A stretch of DNA of 64,000 nt from Meridianimarinicoccus sp. MJW13 (GTDB taxonomy: Bacteria; Pseudomonadota; Alphaproteobacteria; Rhodobacterales; Rhodobacteraceae). Shown here in pieces: positions 37,192 through 45,605 of this stretch (position 1 is the stretch's first letter; the number at the start of each line of letters is the position of its first letter). The notes beneath the pieces are model-generated. The model was not told the DNA's origin, did no database searches, and was given only the letters and a program-made list of their open reading frames with translations. Location of the stretch: the NCBI RefSeq assembly GCF_014901205.1, contig NZ_JACNMU010000002.1, positions 248,001 through 312,000 on the forward strand. Direction: 5' to 3'. A program made the position numbers and the translations under genes.

Positions 37192-37737
37192 ATGTTCCTT
37201 CTTATCCTGGGTCTGGCGCTGTGGATCGGCGCCCATGTGTTCAAACGGGTCGCGCCCGATCGTCGGGCTGGCCTGGGGGAGAAGGGCAAAGGTATGGTGG
37301 CGCTGGCCATCGGCGCCGGTCTGGTGCTGATGATCCTTGGCTATCGCGGCGCGGATTACATCGAAGTCTGGTCGCCGCCGACCTTTCTGACCCATGTCAA
37401 CAATTTGCTGATGCTGATCTCGGTCTACTTTTTCGGCATCGGCTCGTCCAAGGGCCGGCTGGCGCAGATCGTCCGGCATCCGATGCTGACGGGCGTCAAG
37501 ACCTGGGCGTTTGCGCATCTGCTGGTGAATGGCGATCTGGCCTCGATCCTGCTGTTCGGCGGGATTCTGGGCTGGGCGGTGGTGCAGGTCGTGCTGATCA
37601 ACAAGGCCGAGCCGGAGTGGACCCCGCCCGCCGAGATCAGGCCGCGCGGCGACCTAGTCAACATCGGCATCTCGCTGGTGATCTATGCGGTGCTGGCCTG
37701 GGCGCACACTCTGTTTGGTCTTTCTGTTTTCGGGTGA
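37192..37737 (+). CDS. NnrU family membrane protein
   Basis: A 181-residue protein with about five membrane helices, carrying the NnrU features LWIGAHVFKRVAPDRRAGLG and IVRHPMLTGVKTWAFAHLLVNGD. NnrU was first linked to denitrification, but the family is common in organisms without it and its biochemical role is not settled. It starts two bases after the mcl2 stop and is followed three bases later by the DUF1737 gene, so it is embedded in an ethylmalonyl-CoA operon. No nitrogen-oxide gene is nearby. Confidence 0.85.
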   Translation: MFLLILGLALWIGAHVFKRVAPDRRAGLGEKGKGMVALAIGAGLVLMILGYRGADYIEVWSPPTFLTHVNNLLMLISVYFFGIGSSKGRLAQIVRHPMLTGVKTWAFAHLLVNGDLASILLFGGILGWAVVQVVLINKAEPEWTPPAEIRPRGDLVNIGISLVIYAVLAWAHTLFGLSVFG

Positions 37738-37740
37738 TCC

Positions 37741-37944
37741 ATGAAAATCTATCGGTTCCTCAGCGAGGATGACACGAGCGCCTTCTGCCACAAGGTGACG
37801 GCGGCGCTGAACAAGGGATGGATGCTGCACGGCGATCCGACCTATGCCTTCGACGCGGCGCGTGGCGTGATGCGCTGCGGGCAGGCGGTCGTCAAGGATG
37901 CGCCGGGCGACTACACCCCCGACATCAAGCTGGGAGCGCAGTGA
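37741..37944 (+). CDS. DUF1737 family protein
   Basis: A 67-residue soluble protein (MKIYRFLSEDDTSAFCHKVT, then LNKGWMLHGDPTYAFD), matching the small DUF1737 family of unknown function. Its TGA shares one base with the ATG of mch (TGATG), so the two are translationally coupled. That suggests a role close to mesaconyl-CoA hydratase, or simply compact packing; nothing in the protein shows which. Confidence 0.85.
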   Translation: MKIYRFLSEDDTSAFCHKVTAALNKGWMLHGDPTYAFDAARGVMRCGQAVVKDAPGDYTPDIKLGAQ

Positions 37945-38978
37945 TGGGCAAGACCAATCCGGGCCGGTTTTTCGAAGACTACCGCGTCGGCGAGGTAATC
38001 GCCCACGCGGTGCCGCGCACCGTGGCCGAGGGCGAGCGGGCGCTGTACCATGCGCTGTATCCGGCGCGGCATGCACTGTATTCCTCGGACATGTTCGCGC
38101 AGGATTGCGGGCTGGAAAGCGCACCGCTGGATGATCTGGCGGCTTTCCATGTGGTGTTCGGCAAGACTGTCCCCGACATTTCCCTGAATGCCGTGGCCAA
38201 CCTTGGCTACGCCGAGGGCCGCTGGCTGGCGCCGGTCTGGCCCGGCGACACGCTGAATTCAGTGTCCGAGGTCATCGGGCTGAAGCAGAACTCCAACGGC
38301 AAATCGGGCGTGGTCTATGTGCGCACCACCGGCCTGAACCAGAATGGCGAGCCGGTGCTGGAATACGTGCGCTGGGTGATGGTGCGCAAACGCGACCCGG
38401 ACGCCCCGGCGCCGGAAACCGTGATCCCCGCGTTGCGCACCGTGGTGGACCCGGCCGATCTGGTGATCCCCGAGGGGCTGGATTTCACCGGCTACAACTT
38501 CGCGCTGGCCGGAGAACCGCACCGCTGGGGCGACTACGAGATCGGCGAGAAGATCGACCACGTGGATGGCGTGACGCTGGAAGAGGCCGAGCACATGCTG
38601 GCCACGCGTTTGTGGCAGAACACGGCCAAGGTGCATTTCGACGCCACCTTCCGCCCCGATGGCCAGCGCCTGATCTATGGCGGGCACATCATCTCGCTGG
38701 CGCGCGCGCTGTCGTTCAACGGGCTGGCCAACGCGCAGATGATCGTCGGCCTGAACGGCGGCGCCCATGCCAACCCGGCGTTCTCGGGCCTGACCGTCAA
38801 GGCGTGGTCCGAAGTGCTGGACAAGGCCGAAACTTCCGCCCCCGGCGTCGGTGCCCTGCGCCTGCGTCTTGTGGCCACCAAGGACGGGGCCGAGCCCTTC
38901 GCGCTGAAGGGCGATGACGGCAAATACAAGCCCGAGGTCCTTCTGGATCTGGACTATTGGGCGCTGATTCCCATCTGA
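37944..38978 (+). CDS. mch: Mesaconyl-CoA hydratase
   Basis: A 344-residue protein made of two MaoC-like hot-dog domains (about 1-170 and 190-344). The N-terminal half begins GRFFEDYRVGEVIAHAVPRT. The second half contains HFDATFRPDGQRLIYGGHIISLARALSFNGL, the hydratase region, with catalytic Asp and His candidates. Length and context match the (2R,3S)-beta-methylmalyl-CoA dehydratase of Rhodobacter. It interconverts mesaconyl-CoA and beta-methylmalyl-CoA in the ethylmalonyl-CoA pathway. It is the last gene before the sdh promoter region. Confidence 0.9.
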   Translation: MGKTNPGRFFEDYRVGEVIAHAVPRTVAEGERALYHALYPARHALYSSDMFAQDCGLESAPLDDLAAFHVVFGKTVPDISLNAVANLGYAEGRWLAPVWPGDTLNSVSEVIGLKQNSNGKSGVVYVRTTGLNQNGEPVLEYVRWVMVRKRDPDAPAPETVIPALRTVVDPADLVIPEGLDFTGYNFALAGEPHRWGDYEIGEKIDHVDGVTLEEAEHMLATRLWQNTAKVHFDATFRPDGQRLIYGGHIISLARALSFNGLANAQMIVGLNGGAHANPAFSGLTVKAWSEVLDKAETSAPGVGALRLRLVATKDGAEPFALKGDDGKYKPEVLLDLDYWALIPI

Positions 38979-38995
38979 GGAGTCGCGCCCCGGAA

Positions 38996-39025
38996 CGTGA
39001 TCACAAAATTTTTCCTGTGATCACG
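38996..39025 (+). promoter_or_regulatory. Paired GTGATCAC palindromes upstream of sdhC
   Basis: CGTGATCACA (38996-39005) and TGTGATCACG (39016-39025) are two palindromes 20 bases apart centre to centre, together forming a larger dyad. They lie 128-158 bases upstream of the sdhC ATG and match the pair upstream of sucC. Confidence 0.7.
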
Positions 39026-39085
39026 TTTGCTGTCCGTTACCGCTAATTGCGCCAAAACACCGCGCCATTTGCGTGGCTTGCCGCG

Positions 39086-39113
39086 CTGACAGCTAGTGAA
39101 AAGCTGCTATCAC
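39086..39113 (+). promoter_or_regulatory. Candidate sdh operon promoter
   Basis: CTGACA and TATCAC with a 16-base spacer lie 40-70 bases upstream of the sdhC ATG and downstream of the paired palindromes. The match to sigma-70 consensus is moderate. Confidence 0.35.
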
Positions 39114-39153
39114 CTATGCAGCAAGTGTATTCGATCCCGTGAAAGGATGACCT

Positions 39154-39537
39154 ATGGCTGATGTGAACCGCGGATCCCGTCCGCTCTCGCCGCATCTGCA
39201 GATCTACCGTATGCCGCTGGCGGCCATTACTTCGATCCTGAACCGGATCACGGGCGTGGGTCTGCTGCTGGGCGCGCTCCTGTCCGTCTGGTGGCTGGTT
39301 GGTGCAGCGTCCGGGCCGGAGCATTTCGCCTTCGTCGACGGGATCGTCACAAGCTTCATCGGCGACCTGATCATGTTCTGCTCGGTCTGGGCGCTGTGGT
39401 ATCACGCGCTGGCCGGACTTCGTCACCTTGTCTGGGACGCCGGCTATTGCCTTGAGGTCGAGATGGCCGACAAGCTGGCCTATGGCATCATCGGCGGCTC
39501 TGTCCTGCTGACCCTCATCACCGCGATCGCCGTCTGA
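39154..39537 (+). CDS. sdhC: Succinate dehydrogenase cytochrome b556 subunit
   Basis: A 127-residue membrane anchor with three helices. RPLSPHLQIYRMPLAAITSILNR-type quinone-site start (SPHLQIYRMPLAAITSILNR) is conserved, and the heme-ligand region is WYHALAGLRHLVWDAG (His84 the likely ligand, His91 nearby). It is the first gene of sdhCDAB, with an AAAGGATG ribosome site, and is separated from sdhD by 12 bases. Confidence 0.93.
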   Translation: MADVNRGSRPLSPHLQIYRMPLAAITSILNRITGVGLLLGALLSVWWLVGAASGPEHFAFVDGIVTSFIGDLIMFCSVWALWYHALAGLRHLVWDAGYCLEVEMADKLAYGIIGGSVLLTLITAIAV

Positions 39538-39549
39538 GGAGACCGGAAA

Positions 39550-39921
39550 ATGGCATATCTTACCGACCGCAAGCGCGCCGTGGGCATGGGCTCGGCCAAG
39601 ACCGGCACCGAGAATTTCTGGCGGATGACCGTCAGCTCCTATGGCCTGCTGATCCTGACCCCGCTGTTCCTGTGCACCTTCGGGTCGCAACTGGGCCAAC
39701 CCTATGAAGAGGTCCTGGCCCATTTCGCCCGCCCCTATCCGGCGGTGATCACCGCGCTGATGCTGGTGGCGGGCTTTCTGCACTTCATCCGCGGCATGCG
39801 GATGGTGATCGAGGACTACTCCCACGGCATGACGCGGGAATGGCTGATCATCGCCGTCACCTGCCTTTCCTATTTCGCCATGGGCATGGGCGTCTTCGCG
39901 CTTGTGCGGCTGGCCCTCTGA
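39550..39921 (+). CDS. sdhD: Succinate dehydrogenase membrane anchor subunit
   Basis: A 123-residue three-helix protein starting MAYLTDRKRAVGMGSAKTGT, with HFIRGMRMVIEDYSHG as the conserved region around the second heme ligand and quinone site. Together with SdhC it anchors the SdhAB catalytic dimer to the inner membrane. It is followed 20 bases later by sdhA. Confidence 0.92.
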   Translation: MAYLTDRKRAVGMGSAKTGTENFWRMTVSSYGLLILTPLFLCTFGSQLGQPYEEVLAHFARPYPAVITALMLVAGFLHFIRGMRMVIEDYSHGMTREWLIIAVTCLSYFAMGMGVFALVRLAL

Positions 39922-39941
39922 TCTGACGGAGCTGACACCAA

Positions 39942-41747
39942 ATGGCTGCTTATGAATACGAATCCCACGACTATGACGTGGTTGTCGTCGGCGCCGGTGG
40001 CGCGGGCCTGCGGGCCACGCTGGGCATGGCCGAACAGGGGCTGCGCACGGCCTGTGTGACCAAGGTCTTCCCGACCCGGTCGCACACCGTGGCGGCACAG
40101 GGGGGCATCGCTGCCTCGCTGTCCAACATGGGCCCCGACAACTGGCAGTGGCACATGTACGACACCGTGAAAGGGTCGGACTGGCTGGGCGATACGGACG
40201 CCATGGAATATCTGGCCCGCGAGGCGCCCAAGGCGGTGTACGAGCTGGAACACTACGGTGTGCCGTTTTCGCGGACCGAAGAAGGCAAGATCTACCAGCG
40301 CCCCTTCGGCGGTCACACCACCGAATTCGGCGAAGGCCCCCCCGTGCAGCGCACCTGCGCCGCGGCGGACCGGACCGGCCATGCCATCCTGCACACGCTT
40401 TATGGCCAGTCGCTGAAGAACAACGCCGAGTTCTACATCGAGTATTTCGCCATCGACCTGCTGATGAGCGACGACGGTGTCTGCCAGGGCGTGCTGTGCT
40501 GGAAGCTGGACGACGGCACCTTCCACGTGTTCAACGCCAAGATGGTGGTTCTGGCCACCGGTGGCTATGGCCGCGCCTATTTCTCGGCCACTTCGGCCCA
40601 TACCTGCACCGGCGACGGTGGCGGCATGGTGGCCCGCGCCGGCCTGCCGCTGCAGGACATGGAGTTCGTGCAGTTCCACCCGACCGGCATTTATGGCTCG
40701 GGCTGCCTGATCACCGAAGGGGCGCGCGGCGAAGGCGGCTACCTGACCAACTCGGAAGGGGAGCGGTTCATGGAACGCTACGCCCCGACCTACAAGGACC
40801 TGGCCCCGCGCGACTATGTTTCCCGGTCGATGACCATGGAGATCCGCGAAGGCCGTGGCGTGGGTGCCGAGGGTGACCATATCCACCTGCACCTGAACCA
40901 CCTGCCGCCCGAAACCCTGGCCGAACGCCTGCCCGGGATCTCGGAAAGCGCCAAGATCTTCGCCGGTGTCGATGTGAACAAGGAACCGATCCCGGTTCTG
41001 CCCACCGTGCATTACAACATGGGCGGTATCCCGACGAACTATTGGGGCGAGGTTCTGAACCCCACCGCCGACAACCCCACTGCCGTGGTGCCGGGCCTGA
41101 TGGCCGTCGGTGAAGCGGGCTGTGCCTCGGTGCACGGGGCGAACCGCCTGGGCTCGAACTCGCTGATCGACCTGGTGGTCTTTGGCCGCGCTGCCGCGAT
41201 CCGCGCCGGTGATGTGGTCGACCGCGAGGCCGCGATCCCGACCGCGCCTGCGGACAAGATCCAGAAGAGCTTCGACCGGTTCGACGGTCTGCGGTACGCG
41301 CAGGGCACCATCGGCACCGCCGAGTTGCGCCTGGAAATGCAAAAGACCATGCAGGCCGACGCCGCCGTGTTCCGCACCTCGGAAACCCTGAAGGAAGGCG
41401 TCGAGAAGATGACAGCCATCGCCGCGAAGCTGGATGACCTGAAGGTCACCGACACCTCGCTGGTGTGGAACTCGGATCTGATGGAAACGCTGGAACTGAC
41501 CAACCTGATGCCGAACGCGCTGGCCACCATCACCGGGGCCGAGGCGCGTCAGGAAAGCCGTGGCGCCCATGCGCACGAGGATTTTCCGACCCGCGATGAC
41601 GACAACTGGCGGGTGCACACCGTGGCGCGTGTCGACGGCATTGCCGTGGACCTGAGCTATCGCCCGGTCGTCACTGACCCGCTGTCCACCGAAGCTGAAG
41701 GCGGCATCAGCCTGGCCAAAATCGCGCCCAAGGCGCGGACGTTCTAA
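39942..41747 (+). CDS. sdhA: Succinate dehydrogenase flavoprotein subunit
   Basis: A 601-residue flavoprotein that oxidises succinate. FAD is linked covalently to His48 in [15 protein letters not shown], the dinucleotide-binding loop is [15 protein letters not shown] (14-28), and the active-site region [14 protein letters not shown] and the later [18 protein letters not shown] are intact. The length is typical for alphaproteobacteria. It lies third in sdhCDAB, ten bases before sdhB. Confidence 0.97.
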   Translation: MAAYEYESHDYDVVVVGAGGAGLRATLGMAEQGLRTACVTKVFPTRSHTVAAQGGIAASLSNMGPDNWQWHMYDTVKGSDWLGDTDAMEYLAREAPKAVYELEHYGVPFSRTEEGKIYQRPFGGHTTEFGEGPPVQRTCAAADRTGHAILHTLYGQSLKNNAEFYIEYFAIDLLMSDDGVCQGVLCWKLDDGTFHVFNAKMVVLATGGYGRAYFSATSAHTCTGDGGGMVARAGLPLQDMEFVQFHPTGIYGSGCLITEGARGEGGYLTNSEGERFMERYAPTYKDLAPRDYVSRSMTMEIREGRGVGAEGDHIHLHLNHLPPETLAERLPGISESAKIFAGVDVNKEPIPVLPTVHYNMGGIPTNYWGEVLNPTADNPTAVVPGLMAVGEAGCASVHGANRLGSNSLIDLVVFGRAAAIRAGDVVDREAAIPTAPADKIQKSFDRFDGLRYAQGTIGTAELRLEMQKTMQADAAVFRTSETLKEGVEKMTAIAAKLDDLKVTDTSLVWNSDLMETLELTNLMPNALATITGAEARQESRGAHAHEDFPTRDDDNWRVHTVARVDGIAVDLSYRPVVTDPLSTEAEGGISLAKIAPKARTF

Positions 41748-41757
41748 GGAGGCGACG

Positions 41758-42537
41758 ATGGTACAATTTACCCTGCCCAAGAACTCCAAGATCACCACGG
41801 GCAAGACCTGGCCGAAGCCCCAGGGCGCGACCAACGTGCGCAAGTTCCAGATCTATCGCTGGAACCCGGACGACGGTCAGAACCCGCGCGTGGACACCTA
41901 TTTCCTGGACATGGACACCTGCGGTCCGATGGTTCTGGATGCGCTGATCAAGATCAAGAACGAGATCGATCCGACGCTGACCTTCCGCCGGTCCTGCCGG
42001 GAAGGCATCTGCGGCTCCTGCGCGATGAACATCGACGGGACCAACACGCTGGCCTGCATCTATGGCATGGACGAGATCAAGGGCGACGTGAAGATCTACC
42101 CGCTGCCGCACATGCCGGTGGTCAAGGATCTGATCCCCGACCTGACCCATTTCTACGCCCAGCACGCCAGCATCATGCCGTGGCTGGAAACCAAGACCAA
42201 CCGCCCGGCGAAAGAGTGGAAGCAATCCATCGAGGATCGCAAGAAGCTGGACGGTCTGTATGAATGCGTGATGTGCGCCTCCTGCTCGACCTCCTGCCCG
42301 AGCTATTGGTGGAACGGCGATCGCTACCTCGGCCCGGCCGCGCTGCTGCACGCCTACCGCTGGATCATCGACAGCCGCGACGAAGCCACGGGCGAGCGTC
42401 TGGACGAGCTGGAGGATCCCTTCAAGCTGTATCGCTGCCACACCATCATGAACTGTTCCAAGACCTGCCCCAAGGGGCTGAACCCGGCCAAGGCCATCGC
42501 CTCGATCAAGAAGATGATGGTCGAACGCCAGGTCTGA
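41758..42537 (+). CDS. sdhB: Succinate dehydrogenase iron-sulfur subunit
   Basis: A 259-residue electron-transfer subunit. The [2Fe-2S] cysteines are Cys80, 85, 88 and 100 ([16 protein letters not shown]). The [4Fe-4S] site is [15 protein letters not shown] and the [3Fe-4S] site [17 protein letters not shown]. All ligands are present. It is the last core sdh gene, followed by a hairpin at 42561. Confidence 0.97.
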   Translation: MVQFTLPKNSKITTGKTWPKPQGATNVRKFQIYRWNPDDGQNPRVDTYFLDMDTCGPMVLDALIKIKNEIDPTLTFRRSCREGICGSCAMNIDGTNTLACIYGMDEIKGDVKIYPLPHMPVVKDLIPDLTHFYAQHASIMPWLETKTNRPAKEWKQSIEDRKKLDGLYECVMCASCSTSCPSYWWNGDRYLGPAALLHAYRWIIDSRDEATGERLDELEDPFKLYRCHTIMNCSKTCPKGLNPAKAIASIKKMMVERQV

Positions 42538-42560
42538 GGGAACGGTTCGACACGGTATTC

Positions 42561-42589
42561 GGGGGACGCGGCTTGTGGCCGTGTCCCCC
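42561..42589 (+). terminator. Hairpin downstream of sdhB
   Basis: GGGGGACGCGGC pairs with GCCGTGTCCCCC (one G-T pair) around TTGTG. The following GATTT is a weak T-run, so termination may be partial and allow some reading into the small genes beyond. Confidence 0.6.
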
Positions 42590-42620
42590 GATTTCATTGC
42601 AACAAGGGGAACCGCCCGTG

Positions 42621-42818
42621 ATGATGCGTCTGGGACTGATCCTGATGATCCTGGCGGCGGCCTGCTGGGTCGCCTTCGGACTGATCGGCAGCGAGGTCGA
42701 CGAGAACGGCGTCCTGCAAGAACCCTTCTTCCTGCTGGGCGGTGGCTGGTTGTTGATGCTGGCCGGTGCCGGTCTGGTGCTGTTCGCACTGGTCACTCGG
42801 TTTTTCCGGAGAGGCTGA
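42621..42818 (+). CDS. Small membrane protein, 65 residues
   Basis: A two-helix protein (MMRLGLILMILAAACWVAFG, then an acidic turn and LLGGGWLLMLAGAGLVLFAL). The ribosome site AAGGGGA lies just upstream; a GTG one codon earlier is an alternative start. The shape recalls small DUF3955-type proteins but I cannot place it. It lies between the sdhB hairpin and another tiny gene that begins three bases after its stop. Confidence 0.65.
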   Translation: MMRLGLILMILAAACWVAFGLIGSEVDENGVLQEPFFLLGGGWLLMLAGAGLVLFALVTRFFRRG

Positions 42819-42821
42819 GCC

Positions 42822-43046
42822 ATGCCCCTTCTTCTTGTCGTCGCGGTGATCGTGCTGGTCTGGATGATCCTGACCTACAAGGCGCGCCAGCGCCTGAAAG
42901 ACTGCCGCTGGCGGGAAAACCACACCAAGGATACCCCCGAGGGGCGCTATTTCATCTGCATGAACTGCGGCGCGGAAACCTTTGCTGCCAACAACCTGCC
43001 GCCGCCCGTGTGCCTGCGCAAGGCACGGCGTACCCCGCGCCCCTAG
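42822..43046 (+). CDS. Small membrane-anchored protein with CxxC motif
   Basis: A 74-residue protein with one N-terminal helix (LLLVVAVIVLVWMILTY) and a polar C-terminus containing CRWRENHTK and YFICMNCGAET (one CxxC, plus two further Cys). The arrangement suggests a small zinc-ribbon-like cytoplasmic or periplasmic tail. It starts three bases after the previous small gene, so the two are cotranscribed. Unrecognised. Confidence 0.65.
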   Translation: MPLLLVVAVIVLVWMILTYKARQRLKDCRWRENHTKDTPEGRYFICMNCGAETFAANNLPPPVCLRKARRTPRP

Positions 43047-43159
43047 ATCCGACCGACATGCGTGGCACGCATGACGCCCTTGCCGACTTGGGCGATGACG
43101 TGCACGTCAGGCAGGCCTATCTTCATCGGCAGGGAGGATGTCTTGTTCTGGAGTTTCCA

Positions 43160-43318
43160 ATGAACAATGTATCCGTGTTTCCGAAAACGCCGGCCGACAA
43201 GGCCTTGGCCATTCTGGAAGAATCGTGGTCCTACTACATGCCGGCCCCGGTCCGGACCAACGAAGAACTGCTGCGGCGCGACGCCCGTACGTTCGAGGGC
43301 TACTACGAAGCCGCCTGA
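43160..43318 (+). CDS. Small conserved-looking protein, 52 residues
   Basis: A soluble protein, MNNVSVFPKTPADKALAILE followed by ESWSYYMPAP and a short acidic/aromatic end (FEGYYEAA). GGAG lies seven bases upstream of the ATG. Protein-like composition and the ribosome site support it, but I do not recognise the family. It is isolated between the preceding tiny gene and the DUF1989 gene. Confidence 0.6.
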   Translation: MNNVSVFPKTPADKALAILEESWSYYMPAPVRTNEELLRRDARTFEGYYEAA

Positions 43319-43406
43319 CCCTGCGCGGATTGCACTTGCAGCCGGAACCGATCCGGGGCGTTCTGGGGGAAACTTCCCTCTGGTGTCGCCCCGAAAGATT
43401 CCGCCC

Positions 43407-44264
43407 ATGCCCCAACCGCCACAGGATGCCGAGGCCCGGCGCGCCGTCGCCCCGGTGATCTGCTATCCCAACCAGACCTTGCCCCGCCCCGCCTTCCGAC
43501 CCGATGCTGCGCAGCGGGCGCAGTTGCACCCGGTCAGCAGCGTTACGGTGCCCGCGCGTGAGGCCGCCTGTTTTCACGTCCGCGCCGGACAGATCTTCCG
43601 CATCACCTGCACCGACGGGCCACAGGTTGGCGATCTGAACCTGTGGAATGCCCATGACCTGCACGAGCGCTTCTATTCCGGCAAGACCCGCGCCCTGCAC
43701 GGCAGCCATGTCAGCAACGGCGACCGGCTCTGGTCCGGCTTTCCGACGCTGCGCCCGATGGCCACGATCACCCATGATTCGCTGGATTGGTACGGCATCG
43801 ACGCCTACGGCGGTGCGGTCCACGACGTGATTGGCACCCGCTGCGATCCCTACACGCACATGCTGCTGTCGCAGGCCCCGTATCATCACTGTTGCCATTC
43901 CAACCTGACCCGCGCGCTGGCCGCCGAAACCGGCCTGTCGCTGGCCGAGGCCGAGGCGCATGTGCACGACGTTCTGAACGTCTTCATGTGCACCGGGTTC
44001 ACCCGCGACACCGGCCAGTATTTCATGAAGGCAAGCCCGGTGCGGCCCGGTGATCATCTGGAGTTCTTCGCCGAGATCGATCTTCTGGGCGCGCTGTCGG
44101 CCTGTCCGGGCGGCGATTGCGGGGCGGAGCATTCCAGCGATACGGCCGCCTGTCACCCTCTGCGCGTCGATGTCTATGATCTGCCCGGGGGGGCGCTGGA
44201 GGGCTGGGCCGAACCGCCGCTCAATCCCTATGACCGCAGCCACGGCACGGAAAGCGGCGGCTGA
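43407..44264 (+). CDS. DUF1989 (urea carboxylase-associated) family protein
   Basis: A 285-residue protein with the DUF1989 features GQIFRITCTDGPQVGDLNLW, then RCDPYTHMLL and HHCCHSNLTRAL, where paired Cys and His suggest a metal site. NVFMCTGFTRDTGQYFMK follows near 200. The family is linked to urea carboxylase and to guanidine or aminomethyl metabolism in some genomes; neither urea carboxylase nor guanidine genes are present here, so the substrate is open. It is a single gene, convergent with deoD. Confidence 0.8.
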   Translation: MPQPPQDAEARRAVAPVICYPNQTLPRPAFRPDAAQRAQLHPVSSVTVPAREAACFHVRAGQIFRITCTDGPQVGDLNLWNAHDLHERFYSGKTRALHGSHVSNGDRLWSGFPTLRPMATITHDSLDWYGIDAYGGAVHDVIGTRCDPYTHMLLSQAPYHHCCHSNLTRALAAETGLSLAEAEAHVHDVLNVFMCTGFTRDTGQYFMKASPVRPGDHLEFFAEIDLLGALSACPGGDCGAEHSSDTAACHPLRVDVYDLPGGALEGWAEPPLNPYDRSHGTESGG

Positions 44265-44293
44265 CCGGTTTCAGCCTCTGTCGTCCGAAGGGC

Positions 44294-44998
44294 TCAGGCG
44301 AAGGCGGCCTCCAGCGCGATCTCGACCATATCGCCAAAGCTGGATTGCCGGTCGGCGGCGCTCAGCGCTTCGTCGCGCAGCAGATGGTCCGAGATCGTCA
44401 CCACCGCCAGCGCCCGCACCCCGAAGCGTGCGGCGAGGTTGTACAGTTCGGCCGCTTCCATCTCGACGGCAAGGATGCCGTGGCGGGTCATGATCTCGTT
44501 CAGATCGGGGCGTTCGTCATAGAACACATCCGATGAATAGATCCCGCCCACATGGGTGGCCGCCCCGCGCGCGGCGGCGGCCTCTTCCGCGGCTTTCAGC
44601 AGGCCATAGTCAGCACATGGGGCAAAGTTGATGTCCTTGAAGAACCCGCGCGAGGGCGTCGACAGGGTGGTTGCGGTCATCGCCAGCACCACGTCGCGCA
44701 GGTTTACATGGGTCTGCATCGCCCCGGCCGAGCCGATGCGGATCAGGGTCTTTGCGCCATAGGTCGAGATCAGCTCGTTGGCATAGATCGACAGCGACGG
44801 CATCCCCATGCCCGAGCCGTGGATCGTCACCCGGTTGCCGCGCCATGTGCCGGTGAAGCCCAGCATGCCGCGCACCTCGTTGATGCAGACCGGGTCGTCA
44901 AGAAAGGTCTCGGCGGCCCATTTCGCGCGCAGCGGGTCGCCGGGCAACAGGACGGTTTCTGCGATATCGCCGGGGGCGGCGCCAATATGAACGGTCAT
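44294..44998 (-). CDS. deoD: Purine nucleoside phosphorylase, DeoD type
   Basis: A 234-residue enzyme of the hexameric NP-I family that cleaves purine nucleosides with phosphate. [20 protein letters not shown] opens the protein. [16 protein letters not shown] binds phosphate and ribose, and [20 protein letters not shown] supplies the substrate-contacting Glu. The DeoD length and motifs distinguish it from PNP trimers. It could use nucleosides imported by the BMP-type transporter at 54.4-59 kb. Confidence 0.92.
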   Translation of the reverse strand: MTVHIGAAPGDIAETVLLPGDPLRAKWAAETFLDDPVCINEVRGMLGFTGTWRGNRVTIHGSGMGMPSLSIYANELISTYGAKTLIRIGSAGAMQTHVNLRDVVLAMTATTLSTPSRGFFKDINFAPCADYGLLKAAEEAAAARGAATHVGGIYSSDVFYDERPDLNEIMTRHGILAVEMEAAELYNLAARFGVRALAVVTISDHLLRDEALSAADRQSSFGDMVEIALEAAFA

Positions 44999-45032
44999 CG
45001 GGGGCTCCGTGGTTCGGGAAAGAGGGGCAGGG

Positions 45033-45497
45033 TCAGTTCTGGTCAATTGGTGAGAAGAAGCGGCCTTCAGTGGCGTCCCAGACCATCGCCTCGACGCAGG
45101 CGTTGACGTTGGTGCCGCCGCAGGCGCTGCCGTGGATCTGGATCAGCACCGTGCGCAGCGGGCCCAGGTCGGTGACGTCCCAGCCCTTGGACAGGCGCGA
45201 GGTGACCACCCCGTCGACCAGAAGGTTCAGCCCGCAGCCGCCGGTGCCGCAATACAACGAGGCGGCCGAGGAGCACCGCAGGTGAAATTCATCCAGTACC
45301 CAGTCGTCTTCGCCATTGCCGGTCAGGTCGACACGCTGGATGGCGTCGGCCTCCAGTTCCAGCGTGCCGCTCTCGAATCCCTCGCAGTCGGTGACGCGTT
45401 CCGACAGCACGGCGCGCAGCGGGTCGGGCAATTCGGTTTCGGCCCGCGCAGCGGCGGCAGACAGGCAAAGGGAAAGGATCAGGGAAAGGCGGATCAT
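45033..45497 (-). CDS. Secreted protein of unknown function
   Basis: A 154-residue protein with a signal peptide (about 19 residues, ending AAARA) and six cysteines in the mature part ([32 protein letters not shown]), which implies disulfides in the periplasm. The segment [20 protein letters not shown] resembles a calcium-binding-like loop. I do not recognise the family. It lies upstream of deoD on the same strand and downstream of the ecm terminator. Confidence 0.75.
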   Translation of the reverse strand: MIRLSLILSLCLSAAAARAETELPDPLRAVLSERVTDCEGFESGTLELEADAIQRVDLTGNGEDDWVLDEFHLRCSSAASLYCGTGGCGLNLLVDGVVTSRLSKGWDVTDLGPLRTVLIQIHGSACGGTNVNACVEAMVWDATEGRFFSPIDQN

Positions 45498-45558
45498 GGC
45501 AGGCTCGCATCCAGAAGTGTTTGCGGCAGCTTACCGAATTCCCGGCGCGCCAAAAGCG

Positions 45559-45582
45559 AAAACCCCGCCCAGAGGGCGGGGT
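45559..45582 (-). terminator. Rho-independent terminator of ecm
   Basis: CCCCGCCC pairs with GGGCGGGG around an AGA loop, with four T residues following on the minus strand, 24 bases past the ecm stop. Confidence 0.85.
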
Positions 45583-45605
45583 CTTGCCGTGGCCGGGTGC
45601 CGGAT

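Noticed and set aside
39870-41843. Minus-strand open frame of 657 codons opposite sdhA
   Set aside because: sdhA has every catalytic motif; the opposite frame has none.
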